Origin: Pomphorhynchus laevis
Lineage: Eukaryota > Acanthocephala > Palaeacanthocephala > Echinorhynchida > Pomphorhynchidae
Assembly (NCBI GenBank): GCA_012934845.2
Contig: WNNJ02003863.1
Span: 62,001-126,000, forward strand
Length of the DNA stretch: 64,000 bases
Direction of reading: 5' to 3'
The notes under the pieces are model-generated. The model was not told the DNA's origin. It saw nothing but the letters and a program-made list of their open reading frames with translations, and made no database searches. Shown piece after piece: positions 44,140 to 55,294 of the stretch; within the stretch, counting starts at the first letter, position 1, and each line of letters opens with the position of its first letter. Position numbers and translations under genes: made by a program.

Positions 44140-44330
44140 ATCATATAATATACATAATAATATATGTATAATATACGTTTAATATACCTTTAATTTATAT
44201 ATTAAATGTATAATATATACATGTATAATAAACGTTATACATTATATAATGTATTATATAATGTATTATACATTATATTCGAATAAGGATCGATGTATTG
44301 AATAAGTAATAATTCAATCTATATAATTAC
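44140..44330. repeat. TA-rich palindromic repeat, copy 1
   Basis: Runs of ATAATGTATTATA lead into ATTCGAATAAGGATCGATGT and ATTGAATAAG, and the same order recurs at 47085-47190. It borders the 5' end of the CR1/L2-like element. Confidence 0.8.
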
Positions 44331-45117
44331 AAATTCAATAGACATGTCTATTGAATCAGACTGATAATAAATTCTTGTTTTAATATAAAATTCAAATATA
44401 CTAAACTGTTAATACTGGATATAACGAATTTATTATTTAAAATCAGCACTACTCTTTAACATTGCATACGTTAAACTGTGAAATTATTTGATTGAAAAAA
44501 ATTTAAAGTAGCATCCTATGAAATTGAAAAACCAAGGAAACATTAAATGCTTGAATGATATTCATAGGCAGAAATAAATTGTATCAACATTTTCCTTTCT
44601 CTGTGTGGTATTGTTTTAAATCTTCAAGCATTAGTTAACAATATTAACAATTATAATTTAACGCTCATTTAGAATTTACATATTAGCACTTGAAATCTAC
44701 TTTAAGAAAACGGTTGTGTCACTAATAGTTTGTATACACGAGTAAAGAATTATTTCTTTAAATGTCTTTAAAAATACGATAAGTATTTATCGATTTACTT
44801 TGATTGTTTATTTGTCTAAATTTTCAAATTCTTAAGAATATATATATATATCAAGACTCAGTTAAATTTGGAAATTTTAAAAAGTGAAGATTTTAATTTT
44901 TTTAATCATTTACTTCATTTATCAATTTAATTCATTTAACACACATTATCTTCATTATATGGATAATGTAAATAAAAATACCTGCAAATTTGAGGATTTA
45001 TGGTTAATCGCAAATATTATATATCTTTGTTAAGTTGTAACAAACTATTCGTTCGTTTATCTCTTTTCTTACTTATGCTATGCACAATGAACTAATTTAA
45101 TATTCTCTAAAGCATAC
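44331..45117. other. Intron DNA, no recognised feature
   Basis: AT-rich, with no frame, repeat or structure that I can support. Confidence 0.5.
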
Positions 45118-45209
45118 CTTAGCATTTTTACCATCAATTCTAAAAGTGTATACACCATCAATTTTACAATTTCGCTTTCTGGATAACTCAAAACAATTTT
45201 TCATTGTAG
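45118..45209 (-). CDS. ADAMTS9/GON-1-like gene, exon 5 (start of GON domain)
   Basis: This 92-nt exon follows a CTTTAG acceptor and contributes two bases to a split codon plus 30 codons. It ends AAG|GTATGC. It encodes NCFELSRKRNCKIDGVYTF, which matches the beginning of GON domains (a Cys-containing stretch, then D-G-x-Y-x-F/L). The join to exon 4 reads CSLS-P-TMKNC with phase 1 preserved. Confidence 0.86.
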
Positions 45210-45379
45210 CTAAAGGTAAAATAAAAATTATATAGACAAGTGCATTCGTAACTTTTAATTGAAAAACAAAAACTATAACACTTTTTTATTGAATGCAATG
45301 GAAGTCAACAATTTTGGGTTCTGATATTTTGCTTGTAGTAGAGCTAGCAATATATCAATAATTTATAATTTTGTTGACT

Positions 45380-46150
45380 AATCCAGCTCCAAATTTAAAA
45401 TTAATATTAATTATATTTTCAGCATGCTCACTAATTACCCTCAATGTATACTGTTGAATATTTTCTTAAATCCACAACAAACGTACTTTCTGGATAAGTT
45501 CAATGCCAAACCGTTTCGAGAATCACTTAGAAAAAGTTATAAATTGATCCGTAATTCCATGACAATAATAGAATCCGCATTGATATCCAGCAGTTCTCCT
45601 ATGATTATTAATCAGCTTTATCTCAATTCTACGTATCCTTCCGAATAACTTCCTGATAATCGTAATCTTAAATTATTTACAGAATATATCCAAATTACTG
45701 AGAATGCTAAAAAGGTGTTATCTAGGGAGACGAAAGATTCCATACGAAATACATGCACTACTTGTTTCGAGTCACAGTATTATAAAAATGCTTCGTCAGA
45801 CGACGTTTTGAATCAAATTTTCCATTTATTCTCGGCCCATGCAAATTCAGTTTAATTGCAATCAATAGAAATGCTTCTTACAGGTTAGTATATCAGACGC
45901 TCACAACAAACAGTTCGGAATCATCTAGAGTTTTCGAGTATGTCCGTCAACATAATATTGGCATCGAATCTCACAAACTATATGATAATGTACGATTGAA
46001 CGCTCTTCCGCTATCATCATATGAGTGCTCAGATCATAGTAAACTTTATCACTTGGATTGTAATACTAACCCAGTCACTATCGACATTACTTATATTTGG
46101 TAACTTAGGAATGAACGAGGGTCTAACACTTATCTAGGGTTTGAAGAGTA
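45380..46150 (+). pseudogene. Decayed protein-coding fragment of unknown origin
   Basis: Plus-strand frames join into a plausible but broken protein: QTYFLDKFNAKPFRESLRKS and INQLYLNSTYPSE (45470-45645), FTEYIQITENAKKVLSRETK and CTTCFESQYYKNASSDDVLN (45680-45815), then after a shift near 45840 SLIAINRNASYRLVYQTLTT, VFEYVRQHNIGIESHKLYDN and SYECSDHSKLYHLDC (45850-46065). The composition looks like real coding sequence. I do not recognise the family; it could be part of a transposon or a processed host pseudogene. Confidence 0.45.
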
Positions 46151-46890
46151 GTGAACGGATGTGATACATGTATTATACAAAGGAAATAGTTTTGATAATC
46201 TCTAATGAAGAAACACCATGTGTCTACAAATTAATACTTTAAAACTGCAAGATGCCCTTTCCGTCGTTGCGAAAATGCTGCCGTAAATATTTCAACTGAC
46301 TACAACAACTTCTCTGAGCATTGGTGACTTGATCATTGATTTAGATAAAATTTCTTGTTTATTGTCAAACATGTGTTCTTATTTCATGTATTAAACGTTG
46401 TTTGTTCAAACATATGTAGTGCCTTCTTACACTCTGATAATTAAATATTTGGCCGTCTTTATATAACAAGTAGGTAAAATAAGCATTTATCTACCTCCGA
46501 TTTCTTAAATCAATCCCACCATTGGTATTATCGAATTTGCATATTTGATAATACCAAATATTTTACTAATATTTACCTATAAGTAAATTTGCTTTTTGAA
46601 ACCACTGTTGCCAAAACCTCTATACACGAAACATAACTAACAATACGAACTGCTCAAGTGCAACAACAGTGCGGTAAATAGTATGTGAGTGAGTCAACAC
46701 CTGGTACCCAATGGTATTATATTCGATAAAACTAATACATGCAATAATTATAGGGTATATGCAGGTGTGAATATAACATTGGATTTTAACAATCCAGTGT
46801 ATGCTTGAAGAATACAAACAGTAGAAAGCTAGCGAATAAAATAATTGTAAAATAAAAATACTCGTGTCTATAATTTTATTTTCACTAAAC
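46150..46890. other. Intron DNA; one palindrome
   Basis: Apart from the 11-bp inverted repeat TTGGTATTATC at 46522-46532 and 46547-46557, nothing is recognised. Confidence 0.6.
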
Positions 46891-47084
46891 ATGAAACAAA
46901 TTAATATTTATATAACTATAAAATTTATAATCAAAATTTAAAATAAAAATCAATTTATTTAAACTGACTAAATAAAGATACAATAAATAAAATAAATATA
47001 TATAAATAAATATATAAATATATAAATATAATTTATAAATAAAGATACATTTTATGTATTGTAATGTATGGTAGAGTGTAATGT

Positions 47085-47190
47085 ACATTACGTTATACAT
47101 TATATAATACATTATATAATGTATAATATAATGTATTATACATTCTATTCGAATAAGGATCGATGTATTGAATAAGCAATAATTCAAAAG
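47085..47190. repeat. TA-rich palindromic repeat, copy 2
   Basis: It shares ATTATATAATACATTATATA-type palindromes and ATTCGAATAAGGATCGATGT with 44230-44325. Confidence 0.8.
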
Positions 47191-47356
47191 CTCGCCTTAG
47201 CAAGATCTAGTGCTAGACTACATTGCTCATGTCGTAAAAATAAGTCCACAGGGTTATTTCATCAGTGGACTTAAAACAAAATGTTATCATAAAAACAATA
47301 TGTTATTGTGATTATTATACAAACAGCTCGATTAATAAACTAGCAGCAGTACTTAC

Positions 47357-47495
47357 GTGAAAGAGAACAACGTTGAACACTTTTGGGTCTTTTAGACTGT
47401 TTCTGTTCACACAGACTGTCGCTAACTTTTTTGCCTTCCTCGTTAACGCAATACACAATTCGATATTTTTTGCCAACATTGCATCTCGGTTGACA
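47357..47495 (-). CDS. ADAMTS9/GON-1-like gene, exon 4 (last TSP1 repeat)
   Basis: This 139-nt exon follows a TATAG acceptor, starts in phase 0 and ends after one base of a codon at a strong GTAAGT donor. It encodes CQPRCNVGKKYRIVYC, then CVNEEGKKVSD, and QRCSLS. This is a classical thrombospondin type-1 repeat body (C-x3-C-x-VG-x3-R-x-V-x-C). Its leading Trp residues come from exon 3. It is the last repeat before the GON domain, as in ADAMTS9 and ADAMTS20. Confidence 0.88.
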
Positions 47496-47904
47496 CTATA
47501 TTAAAACACATTTAAGTGTATAGTTCACATACAGTGTCGATTGTATGTGCAATAAAAATCGAAATTAAGCAATTTGAACACTTCATCAATAATGTGAAAC
47601 TTGATATTTTTCAAATTATTAAGGGATTACTTTATAATTAATGCACATAATCGATATCATTTTGGTAGATGTTAACGCAAACAACAAATCAGTCAATTCT
47701 TTGATTTTTATCGTTATGCATAAATTATAATATACAAATAGGAGTATAAAGCAAAAATGTTCACTGTTGAATACAATTCTATATTACACTGTTGTCGGCT
47801 TCTTTCACTATGAAATTTTGTAGACTAAACGTGTAAGGCAAACATGGCATACGCAATACTTTTAATTACATTTGCCAAATCTTTAAATTAGTATTGAAAG
47901 TTTG

Positions 47905-50060
47905 ACCGAATTTAATTCCTACCTCTCATCGCAAGCTACCACGTGACCTCCTGGATAAGAGTTTGGGTAAAGACCATGACATGTTACTTGGTGACTTTAA
48001 TGACAGAACTGGTCGTTGGATCAATGCAGCACTTCGCAGAGCCAGAAACGACTGTCTTATTCACAAACCACCGTCCTCCAATTTCATTGCTCAACAACTA
48101 GTTCTCTCCTCGACTTATTACTGCTTAATGAATGTGGTTGTTGAAACACATCTGTATGGAGCAGTCGCGACAACATCAGACCACCTCTCATTACCTAATT
48201 TGTTGGTGGATAGAGGAAGATAAACTGCTTAGAAGGAGGTTTCACTTTGATCCCATCAGAGTGGCTTTTTTCAGGCAACTATCCAACTCTTCCCCAGGAA
48301 TGGCAATAAGAGTTTGACCGAATTTAATTCCTACCTATCATCGCAACCTACCGCGTTACTTTCGACTACTTATAAAGGTCGTATTTACAATCACACTCCA
48401 ACAAAACTCAAGGTCCTGGCTAAAATGCTTCACCTTCCGAATCTCTCTGTTTCCGCCAGACAGGCCCTCTTGAATGAATACTGAAGCTCTAGAAATAGGT
48501 TCCAGCTGAGCAGGGATAGGGCGGGTATTGCTCACCTTAACCCTTCTCAGTCTTCGTTCTAGAAAATATTTAAGAAAGAGAAGTTTGTCCATTAGAAGGA
48601 TAGAGCTTTAGGCTGGATTTGTTGTATAGACTTGGATAATGTTTTGAAGGAGTCACTATTATTACATAATTATGGAGTTAATCACCCCAACCAATACCGC
48701 GTTGGTGTGACTTCAAGAGCAGGGACTTATCTGTTACAGATATCCATGTAAGCGTGCGCTGACACGCATCTGCCACGTTAAAATAAATCCTTTTTTAACT
48801 CCTGGGAACCACTTCCGGGCACCTATCTTCTCGGGTGTGTCAGCATTTGAAATCCCATCAAAGAAGAGAAGTGGCCATCACAATGATTTTAGCCTCACCA
48901 TCCGATGTAGCCGGAATCAATATTAGTCGTAGAATTTTTTTATCTAAGCGTAGTCCGGTTTCATGTCCTAAAGATCTACGGCCCGTTTCGATTCAAAACA
49001 CCCTCATCTCAATCTAAAAAAGCGCTTGAGCGTAAAATCTGTGACCATTTAAGTAGGCGTAATTTGATCCTACCGAGTTTTCATGGGTTTGTCAAAGGGC
49101 GCTCGGTCCATTCAGCAGTAGGCGAAGTGCATCACTTCTGTCGGGATAAAAGCCATCAACTCGCTGTGGCTGTTTTTCTTGACTTTTCACCTGCATTTGA
49201 CCACATTTCCATTCCCTTTGTTATCTCCTCTCTGAGGTTCCTCGGGTTGCCTGCTTGAATTGTTAACAGGGTTGAGATATTACTGTATACCAATCGATTC
49301 TACTATGAAGACGGCCCTGATGCACGTCAGTTCTATCCTATTACAGGTGTGCCTCAAGGCTCCTCACTTTCTCCAATCTTGTATCTTGCTGCCTCCATTG
49401 ACTTTACAAAAAATTTAAACGCGATCAACATCTTGTGGTATACGCTGATGATACCACAACCCTGTTTTCTGGATGCAGGTCCAAAGATGTAGTCTTGGAC
49501 ATCAGCCGCTTCTGTATAGGATTAAAATATCAGTTGCTCTCATCCAATCTTGTTTTAAACTCCGAAAAATCTCAGGTGGTCGTCTTTCATGGCGCACTTG
49601 CCACTAAAAGGAAACTTAAGAGACTAGCACTCTCTGCAATCTCCTCCATTTTGCAGCCTAAGCCCCTTCCTATCTTCATGAGTCGAGTGAAATATCTGGG
49701 GTTCACTGTTACGGTGAATTAGTAGGAAAAAGCTGACCTGGATAGACTCAAACGTATCCTGAAGAATGCTAGGTGGCCCCTGAAACTGGCACAGCATATG
49801 TCATTGAATGGGAAAACCCAACTGCGCCTTTGGGGTACTTAGACTATCTCGGAATTAGTCTTCGTTTCAAGGGGACGTCCCCAGACCAAAGACTGAGGTT
49901 TCTTAAGCTCCTCATCTCGCGATTACCGAGCGTAGTCCGCCTCGATTGGATTCTTCGGGGGGGGGGAGAGGGTCAATGACCCCGAGTGGTTCAGTCGAAA
50001 GCGGCGTGTTGGATTAGCTGAAGGGTTCGGATCTCATTGAACCTCAGGCCGTAAAGACAA
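47905..50060 (+). pseudogene. Family J LINE, endonuclease end, RT and 3' end
   Basis: The plus strand reads MLLGDFNDRTGRW near 47975 (the G-D-F-N endonuclease box) and TTSDHLSLPNLLV near 48170 (the S-D-H box). Then come the linker, IKEEKWPSQ-type sequence near 48860, SFHGFVKGRSVHSAVGEV at 49075-49125, HQLAVAVFLDFSPAFDHISI (motif A), VPQGSSLSPILYLAASI (motif B), MVYADDTTTLFSG (YADD intact) at 49435-49470, and NLVLNSEKSQVVVFHGA. The end near 49955-50045 matches the other copies. Several frame breaks exist, and a ~55-bp foreign piece interrupts the linker near 48741-48796. It lies antisense in host intron 3. Confidence 0.83.
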
Positions 50061-50064
50061 ATGA

Positions 50065-51070
50065 AGACATTAAGAACAGACATTTTGTCTTTCTTTTCTG
50101 TCTTTCTGATGTTTTTAAACGTTTTAGTAGTTCTAGCAGTTTTAATTTGCAATTATATTTTGTTAAGCTGTGAAGCTTTATTAACGTCTTCAAAGTTCAT
50201 ACTATTTGCAAATTTTCTCTTATAACTAACAGTTGAGACTATCTGTTTTTGATAATAGATGTACAAACAACGATATAGTGGGGAATAATGCTGATATGTT
50301 TTAATAAACGATCCACATATTTCATTATATAATTTATTTGATATTTACTAAATAGCCTTTTAATTGGGTTACAATAAATTATTTTGTGGCAATCAAACGT
50401 GTTGAATGGAGTATTTGAACGGTGATTTATCTCAAGAATGGTCAGATTATTATTACTAATTTAAAATCAAAATGGGCAACAAATTCGTTTTCTGCGAATC
50501 TCAGATTTCCAAAAGGAAGTATAGCAAAAAATAGCTTGTAATTTTATGACATCAAGTGTAACTATGCATTTGCAGTCATCTATTAATGGATAAGTCGTTA
50601 TTGCAAATGCAGTTTCAGTTAGTTATTATTTAAATTTAGAATTAAGATGCTGAATTGTCTTGCTTTAATTAAATATATTAATATAAAATCTGGGCAGATT
50701 AAGTGTAACGGTGCTGACTAAACATTTATCATCAAATTAAAAACATATATGAACCCAAACAGCAGCATTAGTCTTTAAGCTTTTATTTATAGTCATTCAG
50801 CTTATTCTACCTTTTCAACATTTTATCTTTTGTTCTATATATTAAAATAAATAATCTTACTGGTTTACAACATCATAAATAGCTTAATTAATATCATTTC
50901 AAATATTTTTATATTTACTGATTGTTATTATATAAAAAATTAAAACTGATAAAGATTTGCCAAATGCAATTAACGAATAACAGCAAAGTAAAGTTTATAT
51001 CCGTGTGCCTAATCAAGAAGTAATCCTTAATTATTTTTTTGTAAAGTAAACAAATAAAAATCAATTAATC
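50065..51070. other. Intron DNA, no recognised feature
   Basis: AT-rich, with no coding or repeat support. Confidence 0.5.
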
Positions 51071-51103
51071 TCACTTAAGCATATCTCGTAACTCTTTTAT
51101 TAC

Positions 51104-51277
51104 CTGTGACCAATTTTTATTATACCATCGAAAAGATTTCAGTGGAACTGTAGGTTTTCCATACTTCACATTTATGATTACTGAATGATTCGATTCATGA
51201 TCATTTGTTGGTCGGAATGTTACTATTTTCGTCGGTAAAATACTCTTTATATCACCTTTGTTTTGCTTACTTTTTGC
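51104..51277 (-). CDS. ADAMTS9/GON-1-like gene, exon 3 (inter-repeat linker and TSP1 start)
   Basis: This 174-nt exon (58 codons, phase 0/0) follows a TAAAG acceptor and ends TCACAG|GTAATA. It is Lys/Asn-rich and hydrophilic for about 48 residues, then closes with FRWYNKNWSQ, the same W-x4-W-S-x start of a thrombospondin repeat as in exon 1. Its position between two repeat exons and its matching phases support it. The linker portion has no recognised motif. The reading frame stays open past the donor for seven more codons before the ORF stops, so an unspliced form would truncate the protein before the GON domain. Confidence 0.78.
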
Positions 51278-51335
51278 CTTTATTTGTAAAAAATAGAAAA
51301 CAAATAGCAATATTTTATATTGTCATTATATAAAC

Positions 51336-52711
51336 TATTAAATCAGCTAACTGAGTCTACGTATTTAATATAATTATAAAATAAACAAAACATATTAATG
51401 CTAAATCAAAATTTAATAATTAAATAATAAAATTAATAATTGCTTTTAGATTTTCTATAATTTAAATTTTCTATAATTTAAATCAAGTTAAAAAAAATGA
51501 AATTTAAAATAAACGTCATTTTTATGAATTGAGTAATAAATAACAGACGTTGTATCAGAATAATAATTAGAGGTCATCAGGAGGAACTGCTATGCTATCA
51601 GGTTTCGGCCCCTAACTCCTCTACCCAACATAGCAGCGGGGCCAAATACATGCTAATGATGTATTTCCTCTGAAATAACTATCTAGTATCTTATTCTAAT
51701 ACAAAGTATATTATTTATTATCCATCCATAAAAATTTGCCACTTAAGAGTTTAAATTTATTCTTTATATTATTGTGTTGATTTATATATTTTACTATTTT
51801 CTGCTTGATGTTATTTTTATAGTAACCTAGTTTAAAATATGTATCTATTAAATTATTTAAATTATTTTGAAAAAAGCCAATATCATTACATATTGTTGCA
51901 ATTCTTAAAATTTAATTATTTAATGTATTATATTTTATATTATATGGTATGCATGAATGCTCATGCAAAAATATGTTTCTTGTAAATTTAAATATGTCAT
52001 CTTTACGATATAAATTAATAGTAGTTTTAGTTAATGTTAATTTAATGTTCATATCTAGATATACACCTTCTTTATCATTAATATTGGTTTTGTTAAGAAT
52101 AAGGCTTTCTGGATAAATGTGCTCACTAATTGAATAAAAATCATTAGAATTAAATACATATATCATCAATGTATCGAAACATATATTTCATATATTTATA
52201 TTGTTTAGATTTAGTTTTTACACAGTTATGAACAAATTCATATCCTATAAAGCTTAAAAACAAGTCAGCTATAATTGGTCTACTATTACCTCCCATTGGA
52301 ATACCTTTTATTTGTCCAAATATAGATTTCCCTACCTTTAAACAATTTTGATTTATCAAAATATTTAAGGATTCTATTAATTCAATTTTATTCATATATT
52401 TATATTTATTTGATGGTTTAATTTTTGTTAGATAGGCGTTATAATTATTATAACATATATATGTATATCTTTTTCCGAATATAAGATTAATTAATTTTAC
52501 TAACGCTTCTTTAATATCTACTAAATCTAGATTTGTATAAAGAGTACTAAAATCGTATGTATTTATATTTTGAAAATTTATTCCTTTTGTCTGTTCTAAA
52601 AATTCTTTTGTAGAATAAATACTGAAATAGTGTTTTATACCAGTATTAATTTCGATTACCTTGCAATAATTTTTAGTGTGCTTTAATTACTTTAAGTATT
52701 GTATTCATATA
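51336..52711 (-). pseudogene. PLE, truncated RT with 3' tail; near-twin of the 61 kb copy
   Basis: The minus strand reads YDFSTLYTNLDLVDIKEAL, KGIPMGGNSRPIIADLFLSF and YMFRYIDDI, then after a 2-bp deletion near 52155 FYSISEHIYPESLILNKTNI and the rest of the RT. The tail module follows at 51336-51700. Sequence is nearly identical to 61216-62613 over ~1.38 kb. It ends at 52711, where the two copies diverge. The product was a Penelope-type RT; the frame is now broken. Confidence 0.85.
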
Positions 52712-52789
52712 GTATAAGAATAAAATATTCATTTAAGTATGTATCAATATAAATAATATATTTATATTATTTTCAATTAGTACTATAGC

Positions 52790-53130
52790 TTCACCTGGAA
52801 TGGTCTCACTCTTATTCATGATAAAAGTTAGCCGATATTAAAGAGACCTGCGCTGGCATTTGCCAGTGCTGTTGCTAATGATCCTTTTTATTGAAGCAGT
52901 AGTGCTGGTTTAGCACTCTGTGAGGTTACTAGAAAATTTTCTAGTACATCATTCACATTGATTCATTCATTGATTGCCGTCTGCCAGTCCTCCTCTGCAT
53001 CCAGTAGTGGGAGGAATCTGGCACTGATGAGTCATTGTGATGACGAAACGGCATTTGTCATTCTTTCGCGTCTGGCTTACGTGTTTTACAAGAAATTCAC
53101 GCGGAATAGTCTCACTCTCCTTTATTAATG
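52790..53130 (+). mobile_element. Retrozyme-like unit: hammerhead bracketed by direct repeats, ~306-bp period
   Basis: TTCACCTGGAATGGTCTCAC (52790) and TTCACGCGGAATAGTCTCAC (53096) are imperfect direct repeats extending ~31-35 bp and lying 306 bp apart. Between them are three hairpins (CTGGCA-TT-TGCCAG at ~52852, AGTGCTGGTTTAGCACT at ~52902, and a perfect 18-bp palindrome at 52928-52945) and then the hammerhead. No coding frame exists. This is the layout expected of small non-coding hammerhead retroelements, or of one unit of a hammerhead satellite plus the start of a second. Confidence 0.6.
52976..53052 (+). ncRNA. Complete hammerhead ribozyme (stem III open)
   Basis: GCCGT (52976-52980) pairs with ACGGC (53048-53052) as stem III. 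The base after it, C 52981, is the expected cleavage site of a GTC triplet. TGCCAG (52982-52987) pairs with CTGGCA (53018-53023), and TCCTCC (52988-52993) with GGAGGA (53010-53015), as stem I. CTGATGA occupies 53024-53030; stem II GTCA/TGAC (53031-53034, 53041-53044) closes a TTGTGA loop; GAAA is at 53045-53048. Every invariant core base is present and all three stems pair without mismatch, apart from two bases bulged in stem I. Self-cleavage is therefore likely from established hammerhead rules, but untested. Confidence 0.88.
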
Positions 53131-53134
53131 TAGT

Positions 53135-54090
53135 ATTCATTAAAAATTTAATAAATAATACAAATTGTTATTTAGTAATAACTTAAAAGATACATATAAA
53201 ACATTTTTTACTTTAATATACGATTACATTAATTTTATTGCATTCTTGATGGACAAGATTAAAATTATATTTTGCGATCCCCGAAAGAATTCACATGTTA
53301 ATATAAATTTTAAGAAACATAACATATAAACTTCATGCACTGAAGTGTAATGTTTCAAATGGGAGCTTATACTCGTTATAATGCTTATAAGAAAATTATA
53401 ACAATCAAACATATTATATACTAATTCAGCTTATTGAATAATTAAGTAATTTATAACCAATATAATATAAAGAACAAGTAGATGTTAGCAATAATTAGCG
53501 ATAATATTATTGATCTAGTTCTTCATTTTTGAAGGAAATGGCGCAATACACCGAGGTTCGATTTCTACTGAAAAGCAATTCCAGATAATGCCCATCTAGT
53601 TAAAGCTATCGCTTAAATATATTCTAAATTAGCAGTTTGCTTCGTACGAATAAAAATGCAACAGAAGAAATGATTTCTCATTCTTACTTAATAAGCCTAA
53701 ATAACAAATTTTATTTTGAAACGATAAAAGCGAAAGTGTCCGAATTAATATAGGACGACTTAAATAATATTTATAGATAGAAAAACGAAATTCAATATCA
53801 AAGATTCTCTCTAATCATTTTTTAAAGAAAAAAATTTCCCAGAAAAAATAAACTTTCTGTTATATAATAAAACAGAAAAATACGACCAGAAACAAACACT
53901 ATAATAAAACAATAATAAATTTAATGATTTATAATATCGCGATGATCTTATTTACTCTAATCAATGTAAACATTTATTAAACCATCAATAATTATTTGTA
54001 AAGTTAGGGTTATTGACATCATTGTTTGTATTATCGGAATTGTTATTTCTAGTATCAGGTAATTTTAACCAGAAAACACTTACTGAGAAA
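53135..54090. other. Intron DNA, no recognised feature
   Basis: AT-rich, with no frame or repeat that I can support. Confidence 0.5.
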
Positions 54091-54094
54091 AGGC

Positions 54095-54440
54095 TACTAT
54101 ATCCCAAAAGATAGAGTAATTTTGCACAACAGAGGGATCGAACCCACTGCTGAGCTGGACTGAAGAATGAAAGCCGAAATCTAATAACATAGCGATTTCT
54201 CTTGATAACCACAACTCTTTATTCTAAAAGGTATATTATCTATAAATCAGTTCATACAAAATTATTTTAAAATAAAATAAAGTTTTTTTAATGGCATAGA
54301 ACATTAAAAATCATAAAAAATGATTTTGAATTTCATGATTAGGATAGTTAAAGAAAATTCTTTTTAAAGATTAAGATTTTTCCGTTTTTAAATTTATATA
54401 TATGTAGTCTCATTCAAGTGAACTGATTCATTTGATCTGT
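54095..54440 (+). repeat. Solo PLE 3' tail module (old)
   Basis: GGACTGAAGAATGAAAGCC, GAAATCTAATAACATAGCGA, TTGATAACCACAACTCTTTA and, at its end, GTAGTCTCATTCAAGTGAAC align with the shared tail. At the place where other copies read TCGAGGA, this one has CTGAAGA. Confidence 0.65.
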
Positions 54441-54596
54441 ATATTCAATATTTACGTCCGTAAATCAGAGTTATATCATTGCTTTTACAATATATTCAGT
54501 ATATTATTGTGATAATAATGCGATCTTTTATCAAAACAAATGGGACAGATGTGTATCAGAACATAATTCGATCTTTTAGAAAGACAATGTACTTAC

Positions 54597-54764
54597 AACA
54601 TGTTTTGACTTAGTCAACCGATTGAAGCAATCCCCATTACAGGGTGTTACAAGTACTGGCTTTTTGTTGATATCACATAACTGTGACGGAAATGTATAAT
54701 TGTTCAATAACGATCCACATCTCATATGTCTGTACATATTTCCTTGTCCACAAATAGACGTGCA
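54597..54764 (-). CDS. ADAMTS9/GON-1-like gene, exon 2 (TSP1 repeat)
   Basis: This 168-nt exon (56 codons, phase 0/0) lies between a TTTTAG acceptor and a GTT|GTAAGT donor. It encodes CTSICGQGNMYRHMRC and then PCNGDC, the Cys-x3-Cys-Gly-x-Gly and terminal Cys pattern of a thrombospondin type-1 repeat. Spliced to the W-x4-W of the preceding exon it gives a full repeat. Such repeats bind matrix glycosaminoglycans and are usually O-fucosylated at the C-S/T-x2-C motif. Here that motif reads C-T-S-I-C, with one residue more than the usual spacing. Confidence 0.85.
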
Positions 54765-55219
54765 CTAAAATAAGTTCGAGCTTAATAATGTAGCTGTAAT
54801 AAATTAGTAACAATTAAAATTTTCAAGATAATATAACACAATCTAAAGGAAATAGGATTACAGATTATTTTGAATAATATGATAGTCTGAGATGATTTAT
54901 TAAGATTACTCCCGGTTTTTAGCGATGGACCGACAAAAAATAAAATATATTCAAGTATGTTCACATGTAGTTCTGACAAAATGTATTCGTTCTGATCATA
55001 TGGAAATAAATAAAGTTCTGATTTACCGTTTGTGGAAAGATATGCTAATACACATATTTGAACATGATATCTATGGATCGACGTACGCATAACTAAGCAC
55101 TACAGAGCAAAGTGGTGTTTGATTTGTAATTATTGCTAAGTGAGAAGAATTACAATAAATGGAAACACGAATTACATACTTAATTAATTACAAACTTAAA
55201 ACCAATTACAAACTTATTA

Positions 55220-55292
55220 AAATGACATTATTTTTAATTTCTATAAATAGTATAAAATGCATAGACTCAGTTAGCTGATCTGATTTATGAGC
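55220..55292 (+). repeat. End fragment of a PLE tail
   Basis: ATAAAATGCATAGACTCAGT followed by TAGCTGATCTGATTTATG equals the last ~40 bp of the PLE tails. Confidence 0.75.
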
Positions 55293-55294
55293 TA

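Noticed and set aside
47900-50060. Family J as a host gene with introns
   Set aside because: The same broken reading frame recurs in several copies with LINE RT and endonuclease motifs, so it is a retrotransposon.
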